Below are positions 51,986 to 61,175 of a stretch of DNA of 64,000 nt, in pieces. How positions within the stretch are numbered: position 1 is the stretch's first letter; the number at the start of each line of letters is the position of its first letter. The position numbers were made by a program, and so were the translations under genes. Under the pieces are notes generated by a model. That model was not told the DNA's origin. It did not search any database and saw only the letters and a list, made by a program, of their open reading frames with translations. Origin of the DNA: Bacteroidota bacterium (GTDB lineage Bacteria > Bacteroidota > Bacteroidia > Chitinophagales > Chitinophagaceae); contig JADJSG010000007.1 in assembly GCA_016711825.1 (NCBI GenBank), positions 62,001 through 126,000 on the forward strand, read 5' to 3'.

Positions 51986-53614
51986 ATGAAATATTTATTA
52001 CTATTGATTTGTATCACAAGTCTATTTGCCTGTCAACAGCCTCAGGCAGACCTCATCATTAAAAACGCTAAAATCTATACGGTCAATAATCAATTTGATA
52101 CGGCCTCAGTGATGGTGATAAAAGATGGTAAATTTATCGCCATAGGCAACGAACAATTATTAAGTCAATACAAAGCAGATAGTATGCTGGATGCAGAAGG
52201 ACAATATATCTATCCTGGATTTATGGATGCCCATTGTCATTTTACAGGTTATGCAAAAGACCAATATAAATTAGCCTTGTTTGGTACCAAATCGTTTGCA
52301 GAAGTAATTGAAAAATTAAACGCCTATGCGTTGACCAATAAACGGGCCTGGATAGAAGGCAGGGGTTGGGACCAAAATGATTGGGAGAATAAAAATTTCC
52401 CCGTTAAAGACACACTCGATGTATTATTTCCCAATACACCCGTGTTTCTCATGCGTATAGATGGACATGCCATATTATGTAATCAAAAAGCCTTAGACCT
52501 TGCTCAAATTGACCAAAACACTAAAATAACAGGTGGGGAAGTGGAAATAGTGAATGGCAAACTCACCGGAATGTTGTTTGACAATGCCGTAGACCTCATG
52601 AAGAAAGTATTGCCACCAAGAACCAGTGATGAAATCATACAAGATTTTGTACAAGCCGAACAAGCATGCGTGCGATTAGGATTAACATCTATCGTTGACT
52701 GTGGAATCAATAAATCAACCGTTGAAAATTTACAAACCGCTTACAAAGAAAATAAACTACAAATCAGAAGTGCTGTGATGCTGAGCGATGAAAAAGAAAA
52801 CTATGATACTTATCTGCATCAAAAGCCATACAGAGATGACAAAATGCATATTGTTGGCTACAAAGTATACGCTGATGGTGCTTTAGGTTCAAGGGGTGCC
52901 TATTTGCTAGATGCTTATAGCGACAAACATAATCATTATGGTTATTTGCTTACCCCCATTGACAGCATGCAGTCGATTGCCCAAAAAGTATACCAAACCA
53001 ATTATCAGCTTTGTACCCATGCCATTGGTGATAAAGCCAACAGAGAAATACTTAAAATTTATGCAAGCGTATTGAAAGAAAAAAACGATCGTCGTTGGCG
53101 TATTGAGCATGCCCAGGTATTGAATCAGCTTGATTTTCACTTATTTGGCGATTATAGCATTATACCCAGTGTGCAACCCACCCACGCTACCAGTGATATG
53201 TATTGGGCAAAAGACAGAATTGGCCCCGAAAGAATTAAATTTGCCTATGCCTATAAACAATTACTTACGCAAAATAATTGGCTCCCTTTGGGTACCGATT
53301 TCCCTGTAGAATCGCTTAATCCCTTGTATACCTATTATGCTGCCGTATTTCGGGTAGATAAAAATATGTACCCAACGGAAGGGTTTGAAAAAGAAAATGC
53401 CTTAGATCGAATAGATGCCTTAAAAGGAATCACGATATGGGCAGCAAAATCGGTATTTGAGGAAGATGTGAAAGGCAGTATTGAGCCAGGTAAAATGGCT
53501 GATTTTGTAATCGTCCCCATTGATTTATTACATGCTGATGCCAAAAGCATTTACAATGCAACAATTTCCCAAACATTTATTGGGGGTAAAAAGGTCTATC
53601 AGCAAACGAAGTAG
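51986..53614 (+). CDS. Lipoprotein amidohydrolase, YtcJ-like (amidohydrolase family 3)
   Basis: A 542-residue metal-dependent hydrolase. The signal ends in the lipobox LFAC with lipid at C16. The fold shows IKNAKIYTVNN, YIYPGFMDAHCHF (metal His pair), GRGWDQNDW, GALGSRGAYLLDAY, CTHAIGDKANREIL, WRIEHAQVL, and LGTDFPVESLNPL (late metal Asp), then GSIEPGKMADFVIV. These match the YtcJ/NfdA group of amidohydrolases, whose substrates are diverse. It is anchored in a membrane, probably facing the periplasm. It is a single gene with no clear partners. Confidence 0.9.
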   Translation: MKYLLLLICITSLFACQQPQADLIIKNAKIYTVNNQFDTASVMVIKDGKFIAIGNEQLLSQYKADSMLDAEGQYIYPGFMDAHCHFTGYAKDQYKLALFGTKSFAEVIEKLNAYALTNKRAWIEGRGWDQNDWENKNFPVKDTLDVLFPNTPVFLMRIDGHAILCNQKALDLAQIDQNTKITGGEVEIVNGKLTGMLFDNAVDLMKKVLPPRTSDEIIQDFVQAEQACVRLGLTSIVDCGINKSTVENLQTAYKENKLQIRSAVMLSDEKENYDTYLHQKPYRDDKMHIVGYKVYADGALGSRGAYLLDAYSDKHNHYGYLLTPIDSMQSIAQKVYQTNYQLCTHAIGDKANREILKIYASVLKEKNDRRWRIEHAQVLNQLDFHLFGDYSIIPSVQPTHATSDMYWAKDRIGPERIKFAYAYKQLLTQNNWLPLGTDFPVESLNPLYTYYAAVFRVDKNMYPTEGFEKENALDRIDALKGITIWAAKSVFEEDVKGSIEPGKMADFVIVPIDLLHADAKSIYNATISQTFIGGKKVYQQTK

Positions 53615-53802
53615 GCACCTCATTTTAAAACCTTGCAACGATTACATAAGCAGACCCATTTCAAGAATATACAATTGGTGAATCACAACGATATAACAGA
53701 TTGCATAAAAAGAAAATGTGTAAATCAATCAAGTTAAAATCACATTTAGATTTGTTGATAGCAGATAGTGAAATGTGCATGTCGAATAGCAATTTTTTGC
53801 CT

Positions 53803-53810
53803 TACATTTG
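53803..53810 (+). promoter_or_regulatory. -7 box TACATTTG, 5 nt before the rhomboid start
   Basis: Perfect TAnnTTTG box followed by CGTAT and the ATG at 53816. It lies within the frame that would extend the gene to 53768, arguing for the shorter start. Confidence 0.6.
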
Positions 53811-53815
53811 CGTAT

Positions 53816-54670
53816 ATGGAATTTCGCCCCTCTCGATTTGAAGTCATCCCTCCTGTGGTAAAAAACCTATTGATAATCAATGCCCTCGTGTTTTTTGCAA
53901 CCATCGTCATTGGAAAAATGGGTTTCGATATCACCGAATATTTAGCTTTACATCATTGGAGTTCAGACAAATTTAAAGTGTGGCAAATAGTCACGCATTT
54001 ATTTATGCATGGCGGCAATATCAATGATCCCGACGGAGGATTTTTACATTTGTTTTCTAATATGTTTGCCCTTTGGATGTTTGGTGCCATTCTTGAAAAC
54101 TATTTTGGTCCCAAGCGCTTTTTAACTTTTTACTTCTTGTGTGGCATTGGGGCTGCTATTTTATATTTAGGCGTACTCACATACGATTTTAGCCAAATCA
54201 AATCAGCTATTGCAGATTTTAATGCAAACCCAACCTACAAACAATTAAGCAGATACATCACACAAAATCATATCAGTGAAAATACATCATTGGGGCAAAT
54301 ACTGTACAATATCAGAGACCAATGGGCCGAAAATCCAATGAGCACTGAATATGCATCTACCGTTTCAGGCACTTTACAAGCCTTTTATACATCACAAATT
54401 GATCAAGGTTGTGTGGGTGCTTCGGGGGCTGTATTCGGCATTCTATTTGCCTTTGGGTATTTATTTCCCAATACTTTATTATACATGTATTTTTTATTTC
54501 CAATAAAAGCAAAATATTTTGTTGGATTTTATGCATTGTTTGAATTGTATGCTGGCATCAAAAACAATGCAGGCGATAATGTAGCCCATTTTGCCCATAT
54601 AGGTGGCATGATCGTTGCTTTTATTGTAATCAAAATTTGGAATCGAACTCACAGAAAAAACTTTTTTTAA
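53816..54670 (+). CDS. Rhomboid-family intramembrane serine protease
   Basis: A 284-residue membrane protease with six or more hydrophobic segments. The catalytic pair is S203 in GASGAVFG and H261 in AHFAHIGG; H78 and N82 in FLHLFSNMF form the oxyanion-side motif. A ~75-residue loop (~122-196) separates the first three and later membrane segments, longer than in E. coli GlpG. The start is the ATG at 53816; a 16-residue upstream extension has no family support and overlaps a promoter box. Its stop overlaps the next gene's start (TAATG). The substrate is unknown. Confidence 0.9.
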   Translation: MEFRPSRFEVIPPVVKNLLIINALVFFATIVIGKMGFDITEYLALHHWSSDKFKVWQIVTHLFMHGGNINDPDGGFLHLFSNMFALWMFGAILENYFGPKRFLTFYFLCGIGAAILYLGVLTYDFSQIKSAIADFNANPTYKQLSRYITQNHISENTSLGQILYNIRDQWAENPMSTEYASTVSGTLQAFYTSQIDQGCVGASGAVFGILFAFGYLFPNTLLYMYFLFPIKAKYFVGFYALFELYAGIKNNAGDNVAHFAHIGGMIVAFIVIKIWNRTHRKNFF

Positions 54671-55554
54671 TGGCCTCTTTCAATTCAAAATCAATCTTTC
54701 AATTTGCATCTAAAAGTGATATTATAAAGATCATCACGGCAACATCTTTGTTTTTTGTGATCTTGCAATTTACACGCATTACTTTTTTAATCAATGGTGA
54801 ATCAGATGCACCCTTTTATCAGTATATCTACAATAAGCTGGCCTTGCCTGCTACTTTTCGTGAATTGCTGTATCAGCCCTGGAGTTTGATAACCTATTTA
54901 TTTTCTGAACTTAACTTTATGCGAATACTTGGCAATATGATTTGGTTATGGGTATTTGCCACCGTTATAGAAGATTTGCGAGGCAGTAATCGGATACTTC
55001 CCATTTATTTAACAGGTGGTGTGGTTGGAGGGCTTTTCATGATGCTTTTTAACCAGTTTAAACCCGCTATTACCATGAGTCATTATACAGGTTCACTTGG
55101 TGCATTAGCTGCTGTTGCATTTGCCACTTTAATCTTTAGACCTAAGTATAAATTCTCGATGTTTTTTGGATTGGAAATTCCTATTTGGGTATTTGTGGGT
55201 ATCTTTTTTGCCTTAAATATTGCCACAATTCAATCACATACCGTATCGCAACTGTTTCTCGCTATTGGAGGCTCTTTGGTAGGATTAGGTTATACCAATA
55301 TTTTACAGGTCTATTTTGAAAAATGCACCGAATGGTTTACACGTATCGGCAATTATTTTACCAATAATGATAACTTTGTAACAAATAAAAAAAATACCAA
55401 TAGGCAACAAACGATGTTGAATGTGACCTATAAAAAAACACAAAACAAAACCAAAACCATTGATGACATTCTAGACAAAATACACGAAAAAGGCATGGAT
55501 TCGCTGAACCCCACAGAGAAGCAACTCCTTGAGGAATACAGCAAAAACGCATGA
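54670..55554 (+). CDS. Inactive rhomboid (pseudoprotease) with DUF6576-like C-terminal domain
   Basis: A 294-residue rhomboid homologue next to the active one. The GASG serine motif reads G141-S-L-G144, so Leu occupies the catalytic position, and the AHxGG motif reads L-A198-I-G-G, so the catalytic His is Ala. The front-motif His is Arg85 while N89 is kept. It should therefore lack protease activity. After the membrane part, residues ~263-291 (TIDDILDKIHEKGMDSLNPTEKQLLEEYSK) match the DUF6576 pattern of Bacteroidota rhomboids. The start is the ATG within TAATG; a TTG at 54637 would add 11 residues. It probably binds substrates or regulates the active partner. Confidence 0.85.
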   Translation: MASFNSKSIFQFASKSDIIKIITATSLFFVILQFTRITFLINGESDAPFYQYIYNKLALPATFRELLYQPWSLITYLFSELNFMRILGNMIWLWVFATVIEDLRGSNRILPIYLTGGVVGGLFMMLFNQFKPAITMSHYTGSLGALAAVAFATLIFRPKYKFSMFFGLEIPIWVFVGIFFALNIATIQSHTVSQLFLAIGGSLVGLGYTNILQVYFEKCTEWFTRIGNYFTNNDNFVTNKKNTNRQQTMLNVTYKKTQNKTKTIDDILDKIHEKGMDSLNPTEKQLLEEYSKNA

Positions 55555-56657
55555 GAAAATTTATAAAATATTCATTCCTTTTCAGTAGCATTCTTTTTGC
55601 ATTGTTACTGGCATTTTGTAAAACCATTCCCAACCTCAACCCATACGAACAAAGTTTTGCTGGTATATTAGGCTTAGCCACTCCCCTCCTTGCTATCATC
55701 AATGTTATATTTTTAATTACCTGGCTCATCTTGCGCAAATACTTCATTTTATGTATCCCATTGCTGGCCTTGATATTTAGCTGGAAAGTTTATTCAGTAA
55801 CCATTGGTGGACATTTATTTTCATCCCAGCATTTTGAAAAAACACCCAACTCATTTTCATTATTGAGTTACAATGTACGTCTGCTTGATTTATACAACTG
55901 GAGCGGACAAAAAAATACAAGGGAGCTGATGATTCAATTTTTTGCAAAACAAAATCCCACTATTTTATGTCTGCAAGAATTTTATACAGGTAATGATTCT
56001 GTTGGTAAAAATAATATACGCGATATTGCCAACGCTTGTCATTATGAGTATTGGGCCAATTGCATCATCAACGAAAACAAAAGAGGTAAATGGGGCTGTG
56101 TTATTTTTTCACATTTACCCATTGTTAAAAGTCAAAACCATGATATTGATGTATTTGGAAATAATTTGCTTCAACAAGTAGATGTGCTGTTTCAAAAAGA
56201 AACCATCAGCATTTTCAATATCCATTTAAAATCAAATAAATTTAGTGCAGAAGAAGCTGATTTAATTGTCAATGGAGAACAAGTAAACTTGAGTGAACAA
56301 ACAACCAGCAAAACCAAATTGATTTATCAAAAACTTGAAAAAAATGCCATTAACAGAGGATTGGAAGCTGCTTTGGTTTCAAAAATCATTACGTCCTCAA
56401 AAAATAAAAAAATTGTTTGCGGCGATCTCAATGATATACCCAGTTCCTATACCTATTTTAAAATGAGAAATACCTTAAAGGATGCTTTTTTAGATAAAGG
56501 AGTGGGTATTGGATCCACTTATATCACTAAGTTTCCAGTACTGAGAATCGATTATATATTTCATTCCAAAGAATTATACACCCTTGGTTTTCAAAAAATC
56601 AAAATACAATATTCTGATCATTATCCACTGTTGGTACATTTTGGGATTGACCACTAA
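55551..56657 (+). CDS. Membrane-anchored endonuclease/exonuclease/phosphatase family protein
   Basis: A 368-residue protein with three N-terminal membrane segments (~10-95) and an EEP hydrolase domain: LLSYNVRLLDLYNW, ILCLQEFYTG, NIHLKSNKF, CGDLNDIPSSYTYFKM, RIDYIF and QYSDHYPLLVHFG. These supply the Glu, Asp, Asn and His metal and catalytic residues. Members of the group are DNases, lipid phosphatases or phosphodiesterases; substrate unknown. It overlaps the pseudo-rhomboid gene by four bases, so active rhomboid, pseudo-rhomboid and this enzyme form one coupled operon. Confidence 0.87.
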   Translation: MRKFIKYSFLFSSILFALLLAFCKTIPNLNPYEQSFAGILGLATPLLAIINVIFLITWLILRKYFILCIPLLALIFSWKVYSVTIGGHLFSSQHFEKTPNSFSLLSYNVRLLDLYNWSGQKNTRELMIQFFAKQNPTILCLQEFYTGNDSVGKNNIRDIANACHYEYWANCIINENKRGKWGCVIFSHLPIVKSQNHDIDVFGNNLLQQVDVLFQKETISIFNIHLKSNKFSAEEADLIVNGEQVNLSEQTTSKTKLIYQKLEKNAINRGLEAALVSKIITSSKNKKIVCGDLNDIPSSYTYFKMRNTLKDAFLDKGVGIGSTYITKFPVLRIDYIFHSKELYTLGFQKIKIQYSDHYPLLVHFGIDH

Positions 56658-56689
56658 CGAAACAGGAATTTAAACAATGATAGAAGGTC

Positions 56690-58918
56690 CTAATTACTAT
56701 CCAGACGTAATACTTTATTAATGCCTTCTAACTCTTCTAAACGTTTGCATAATACATCAAGTTCCTCTTTGTGATTCACAAACACCATGATGGTGCCTTC
56801 AAACACGCCATCGGAAGAATCAATACTCATGCTACGCATATTCATTTTAAGCTCACCCGATACCACATTGGTAATTTTATTAATTACACCTACATCATCA
56901 ATACCATTAATTTTAACCCCTGTTAAAAAAGAGATTTCTTTGTTTTTAGCCCATTTGGCTTTTACCACCCGATGACCATAATTCGCTAATAGCGAGGCCG
57001 CATTGGGACAGTTGGTTCGATGTATTTTTAAACCCTCCCCTGAAGTTACAAAACCAAACACATCATCTCCAGGTATGGGTTGACAACAGTTGGCGAGTTT
57101 ATACATTATTTTATCACTCGACTCACCAAACAAAATAAGTTCATATCCTTTGCCTGGTATTTCTTTCGCATCTTCTGTGCTAAGTAATTCTTTAATGGGT
57201 TCCTTTTTTTCTTCAACCACAAAAATCACTTTATCATTGAGGTATTTGATGCTTGACAAGGCTTTGGTTTCGAAACTACCGATGGCTATCGCATAATATA
57301 AATCGAGTGGAGATTGAAATTTATAATTACTGGCGATATCATTAATAACTGCCGTGGTGGTGGGTATTTTTAAATTTTCTAATTTTTTAAACAATATCAC
57401 TTTACCATCCTGAGCAATGACACGTTTTTCTTCTTTAAGGTAATACTTAATGCGTGATTTGGCTTTGGCCGTTTTTACAAATTTGAGCCAGTCTTCATGC
57501 GGTTTTTGTTTTTTTGAAGTGATGATTTCGATTTGATCGGCATTCTTCAGGGGATGACTTAATGGTACTAATTTATAATTCACCTTTGCCCCAATACAAT
57601 TTTTACCCAATTCAGAATGGATATCAAATGCAAAATCTAAAGCAGTAGCCCCTGAAGGCAATATACGCATATCACCTTGTGGGGTGTACACATAAATTTC
57701 ATCTAAAAAAATATCACTTTTAATATCTTGTATAAAGTCTAAGGCATTGCTTTCCGGATTTTGAAGTAGTTCCTTGATATGTTTAAGCCATTCATCTAAT
57801 TTAGACTCTTGCCCAGCATTGCCCTCTTTGTATTTCCAATGGGCTGCCAAACCTTTTTCGGCTATTTCATTCATTCTTTCGGTTCGTATTTGCACTTCAA
57901 CCCACCTACCTGCAGGCCCCATCACAGTAGTATGTAAGGCTTCATAACCATTGCTTTTGGGTGTGCTAATCCAGTCGCGCAAACGATCTTTGCTATAGGT
58001 ATATAAGTCAGTTACAATTGAAAAAACTTTCCAGCAATCTTCTTTTTCAGCATTTGTTTTTAAAATAATACGAATGGCAAACAAATCATAAACTTCTTCG
58101 AACGTGACATGTTTCGATCTGATTTTATGTAATATAGAATGAATTGATTTAGGGCGGCCTGTAATTTCGAAATCGAAATGATTTTTTTCAAGTTCTTCTT
58201 TGATGGGTTTAATAAACTCATTGATATACCGGGTACGTTCACGACGTGTATTTTTGAGTTTATCTACTATTTCATCATACACTTCAGTTTCGGTATACTT
58301 CAAGGCCAGATCTTCCAATTCTGACTTGATTTCGTACAAACCAAGACGATTGGCCAATGGAGCATATAAATAGGTGGTTTCAGAAGAAATTTTTAATTGC
58401 TTTTCTCTGCTCATACTCACCAATGTGCGCATATTGTGTAATCGATCGGCAATTTTTATCAATATCACACGAGGGTCATCAGCCAGGGTAAGTAATATCT
58501 TTTTAAAGTTCTCTGCTTGCTGTGTGGTGTTTTTTGATTCCACCACAGTCGATATTTTTGTCAGTCCTTCAATGATTTTGGCCGTTGTATTGCCAAATTC
58601 CATTTCAATTTCTTTTAAGGTTACTTCTGTATCTTCTACAGTATCATGTAGTAAAGCACAGATCACTGAAGTAACGCCTAATGATATTTCCTCTACTACT
58701 ATTTTTGCTACAGCAAGAGGGTGTAAAATATAAGGCTCGCCTGATTTTCGTCGCATATGCTGATGTGCATCCGCAGCAATTTCAAAGGCACGTCGAACTA
58801 ACTTTTTATCTCCTTTTTTCAACCTGAGTTTCAATGCCCTTAACAAGGAACGGTACTCACGTAAGATTAATTTTTTCTCTTCTTCTTCGGTCAAATTGTA
58901 TTTTTCTATCTCCACCAT
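56690..58918 (-). CDS. Bifunctional (p)ppGpp synthetase/hydrolase, RelA/SpoT family
   Basis: A 742-residue alarmone enzyme. The HD hydrolase domain (~45-200) has ICALLHDTVEDTEV with the His-Asp metal site and the Glu-Asp pair. The synthetase domain (~225-360) has HSILHKIRSKHVTFEEVYDLFAIRI and GYEALHTTVMGPAGRWVEVQIRTERM. A TGS domain (~415-475; PQGDMRILPSGATALDFAFDIH), a zinc-finger-like region (ANCCQPIPGDDVFGFV) and a C-terminal ACT domain follow. The intact HD and synthetase motifs argue for a bifunctional Rel. It is the main stringent-response enzyme, on its own transcript. Confidence 0.95.
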   Translation of the reverse strand: MVEIEKYNLTEEEEKKLILREYRSLLRALKLRLKKGDKKLVRRAFEIAADAHQHMRRKSGEPYILHPLAVAKIVVEEISLGVTSVICALLHDTVEDTEVTLKEIEMEFGNTTAKIIEGLTKISTVVESKNTTQQAENFKKILLTLADDPRVILIKIADRLHNMRTLVSMSREKQLKISSETTYLYAPLANRLGLYEIKSELEDLALKYTETEVYDEIVDKLKNTRRERTRYINEFIKPIKEELEKNHFDFEITGRPKSIHSILHKIRSKHVTFEEVYDLFAIRIILKTNAEKEDCWKVFSIVTDLYTYSKDRLRDWISTPKSNGYEALHTTVMGPAGRWVEVQIRTERMNEIAEKGLAAHWKYKEGNAGQESKLDEWLKHIKELLQNPESNALDFIQDIKSDIFLDEIYVYTPQGDMRILPSGATALDFAFDIHSELGKNCIGAKVNYKLVPLSHPLKNADQIEIITSKKQKPHEDWLKFVKTAKAKSRIKYYLKEEKRVIAQDGKVILFKKLENLKIPTTTAVINDIASNYKFQSPLDLYYAIAIGSFETKALSSIKYLNDKVIFVVEEKKEPIKELLSTEDAKEIPGKGYELILFGESSDKIMYKLANCCQPIPGDDVFGFVTSGEGLKIHRTNCPNAASLLANYGHRVVKAKWAKNKEISFLTGVKINGIDDVGVINKITNVVSGELKMNMRSMSIDSSDGVFEGTIMVFVNHKEELDVLCKRLEELEGINKVLRLDSN

Positions 58919-59034
58919 TATATAATTTAAATCAATGATTTTCTTGCATATAAAATTAAGGATTCTTCGGTAAATAAAATGGCTTTTTTTCGATAAAAGC
59001 AGTGAAATGCAAAATCATTTTCATTTTCAATGTG

Positions 59035-59042
59035 TACCTTTA
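59035..59042 (+). promoter_or_regulatory. -7 box TACCTTTA, 4 nt before the rsmI start
   Basis: One base off the TAnnTTTG consensus, followed by AGCC and the ATG at 59047. Confidence 0.45.
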
Positions 59043-59046
59043 AGCC

Positions 59047-59715
59047 ATGAAATTGTATGTAGTACCCACACCCATTGGCAATTTGCAGGATATCACCCTG
59101 AGGGCATTAGAAACGCTTAAACAAGTAGATATTATATTGGCAGAAGACACCAGAACCTCTAAAGTATTACTCAATCATTTTCAGATTGCTACCCCACTTT
59201 GGCGTTATCATCAACACAATGAACATAAAGTATTAGAAAACCTGATTGAAGAAATGCAGGCTGGCAAGACCTTTGCGCTCATTTCTGATGCCGGCACACC
59301 TGCTATTTCAGACCCAGGATTTTTATTGGTTCGGGCTTGCATTCAGCATCAAATACCCGTTGAATGTTTACCAGGTCCAACGGCTTTGATACCAGCGTTA
59401 GTGGATAGTGGATTTCCGATTAATCGCTTTGTCTTTGAAGGGTTTTTACCACCCAAAAAAGGCCGTCAAACTTTGCTGAACAAATTAAAAGAAGAAGAAA
59501 GAGCCATTGTATTTTATGAAAGTCCACATAGAATATTAAAAACACTCCTTGAATTGAAAAATTATTTTGAAGCTACACGTAAAATATGTGTATGCCGTGA
59601 GCTAAGCAAAAAATTTGAAGAAATCGTAAGAGGCACTTTAGATGAAGTAGCATTGCATTTTGAGAAACAGGCTCCGAGGGGTGAATTTGTCATTGTAATA
59701 GAAGGCGTACACTAA
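59047..59715 (+). CDS. rsmI: 16S rRNA (cytidine-2'-O-)-methyltransferase
   Basis: Methylates the ribose of C1402 in 16S rRNA. The 222-residue protein has the tetrapyrrole-methylase fold motifs VVPTPIGNLQDITLRALETL, ILAEDTRTSKVLL, ALISDAGTPAISDPGFLLV, CLPGPTALIPALVDSGFP, FVFEGFLPPKKGRQ and CRELSKKFEEIVRG. It lacks the ~55-residue C-terminal extension of E. coli RsmI, which is usual in this phylum. The following gene starts one base after its stop codon. Confidence 0.95.
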   Translation: MKLYVVPTPIGNLQDITLRALETLKQVDIILAEDTRTSKVLLNHFQIATPLWRYHQHNEHKVLENLIEEMQAGKTFALISDAGTPAISDPGFLLVRACIQHQIPVECLPGPTALIPALVDSGFPINRFVFEGFLPPKKGRQTLLNKLKEEERAIVFYESPHRILKTLLELKNYFEATRKICVCRELSKKFEEIVRGTLDEVALHFEKQAPRGEFVIVIEGVH

Positions 59716-59716
59716 G

Positions 59717-60628
59717 TTGAAAAACCAGAAGCAATATATCATCATTATCCTTATGGGGGTTTTACTCTTTTTATTGGTGAAAACGCGTCATGAAAGTTAT
59801 TTTCGTTCACCCAATGATACTCTTATTTTATATGATACAAGTGCCCGGCAAATACAAGAATGGGTGCCCACCTTTAACCAGTATGACAGTGTTGAAATTG
59901 CCCAGGGCCTTACTTTGTCAAGAGAAGTGATGCTTATCAATGAGCAACAAACAACCTTAGAAAAAACAACCCGAATTGGTCGTCATTTAATTGCTTCCTT
60001 TCATGCCTATTTAGGTGATCCGGAATCATTTGTATTTCAACAAACGCCTTTACAAGCCTATTATAGTATCAAAAACCGACAAACGGATTTGTATTGTACA
60101 CAGTTTAGTGAGCTATTTACTTTTTTTTGCAGAATCAATCACATTATCACGCGACGAATTGAATCGTATGGTAGCAATGATCGTCATACCTTCAATGAAG
60201 TGTATTTGCCTGAAACCAACGAATGGGTATACGTTGACCTGACCTATGCGATATTGTATATAACCCATCATCATCATTACGTTTCGTTGATGCAGTTACA
60301 CCAAGCATTGCAGGCAAAGACAAACGCAACTGAAATGTTAGTACATAACTATATCAATCAGCATGACAGTGTGGTAGATTTATCTTTATTGAGCGACACC
60401 CTACGTTATAATTTTGATTCAGCTGCACAATTTCTATATCATTTTGAACAAGCAAAAACCAACAATTTGTGGATTGAAAAGATTAAAAATTATTTATTAA
60501 GCCATGCCCATTATCGGTATTATGCGGCTACATCACCCAATAATCGTGCTGTTTATATCAAATATTTAGCCATGCTCTTGTTATTAGGAGGGGCATCCTA
60601 TTTATTGAAACAAAGAAAGAAAAAATAA
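59717..60628 (+). CDS. Transglutaminase-like protein with N- and C-terminal membrane segments
   Basis: A 303-residue protein starting at a TTG one base after the rsmI stop; an ATG 12 codons in is possible but would cut the membrane segment (IIIILMGVLLFLLV). The core (~75-180) fits the transglutaminase-like fold: Cys in TDLYCTQFSELFTFFCRINH, His in DRHTFNEVYLP, Asp in WVYVDLTYA. A second membrane segment (AMLLLLGGASYLL) near the C-terminus is followed by a basic tail. Such proteins may act as cysteine proteases or peptidoglycan-related enzymes; the role is unknown. It ends just upstream of rnpB. Confidence 0.7.
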   Translation: MKNQKQYIIIILMGVLLFLLVKTRHESYFRSPNDTLILYDTSARQIQEWVPTFNQYDSVEIAQGLTLSREVMLINEQQTTLEKTTRIGRHLIASFHAYLGDPESFVFQQTPLQAYYSIKNRQTDLYCTQFSELFTFFCRINHIITRRIESYGSNDRHTFNEVYLPETNEWVYVDLTYAILYITHHHHYVSLMQLHQALQAKTNATEMLVHNYINQHDSVVDLSLLSDTLRYNFDSAAQFLYHFEQAKTNNLWIEKIKNYLLSHAHYRYYAATSPNNRAVYIKYLAMLLLLGGASYLLKQRKKK

Positions 60629-60633
60629 AATTG

Positions 60634-60641
60634 TATTTTTG
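60634..60641 (+). promoter_or_regulatory. -7 box of rnpB (TATTTTTG)
   Basis: Consensus box nine bases before the start of helix P1; a TTG lies further upstream than ideal. Confidence 0.5.
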
Positions 60642-60650
60642 TAAAAATTG

Positions 60651-61011
60651 CAAGTAAGGTTATCGCTGAGGCTTCATTGCCTAAGAGGAAAGTCTGGACA
60701 GCATAGGGCAACATACCACCTAACAGATGGTGTTGGTTGAAGAACTGACAAGATAGTGCCACAGAAAATAACCGTGTTGACTTTTTAAAGTTGGCATAAG
60801 GGTGAAAATGTGAGGTAAGAGCTCATGGGTAAGTATGGCAACATATTTACCGGGTAAACCTTATGTGCTGAAATGTCAAATAAGTGAGTGCTTGAGAACG
60901 GCCCGTTCGATGCTCATGGGTAGACAGATACATATTGGTGGTGACATCAATAGTAGATAAATGGTAACCATTCCAACTTGTTGGGATAACAGAATCCGGC
61001 TTATTTACTTG
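60651..61011 (+). ncRNA. rnpB: RNase P RNA, bacterial class A
   Basis: The catalytic RNA that trims tRNA 5' leaders. Conserved bases are present in order: GAGGAAAGTCTGGAC near the 5' end (P4 and J3/4), CCACAGAAA, GGGTGAAA, GGTAAGAGCTCA, AGATAAATGGTAACC and ACAGAATCCGGCTTA near the 3' end (P4 partner). CAAGTAA (60651-60657) pairs with TTACTTG (61005-61011) to form P1. The ~361-nt size is typical. A tRNA-like sequence begins 78 bp downstream. Confidence 0.95.
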
Positions 61012-61039
61012 TAGTATTTTTTTCTTTTTCAAATTAAAA

Positions 61040-61070
61040 TTTGTTAAAGTAAAATGTTCTTTTATATTTG
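61040..61070 (+). promoter_or_regulatory. tRNA promoter: TTTG-N19-TATATTTG
   Basis: TTTG at 61040-61043 and TATATTTG at 61063-61070 with a 19-nt spacer, the best promoter match in the window. It lies 19 nt before the tRNA-like sequence and so drives both that sequence and tRNA-Val. Confidence 0.8.
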
Positions 61071-61089
61071 CACTCCCAAACAACGAAAA

Positions 61090-61141
61090 GGGAGCATAGC
61101 TCAGCTGGTTCAGAGCATCCCGACTTAAGGTTGGGAGGGTC
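61090..61141 (+). pseudogene. Truncated tRNA-like sequence (5' half, anticodon TAA-like)
   Basis: The first 30 bases are identical to the functional tRNA-Val at 61176, covering the acceptor 5' strand and the whole D arm. The anticodon arm then differs: TCCCGA and TTGGGA flank the loop CTTAAGG, giving a six-base-pair stem and a TAA anticodon. After GGGTC the T arm and the 3' acceptor strand (TGCTCCC) are absent, replaced by unrelated AT-rich sequence. It cannot fold as a full tRNA. It is transcribed together with tRNA-Val if the promoter at 61040 is used. Confidence 0.7.
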
Positions 61142-61175
61142 AAAGCGGTTTAGTTATCAAGTTCTAAAAAATATT

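Noticed and set aside
55358..55747. 129-codon minus-strand frame over the pseudo-rhomboid/EEP junction
   Set aside because: Overlaps two supported genes and shows no domain; Phe/Cys-rich composition is typical of antisense frames here.
61111..61131. Suppressor or selenocysteine tRNA
   Set aside because: The anticodon reads TAA (for UUA Leu codons), not a stop-reading anticodon, and the T arm is absent.
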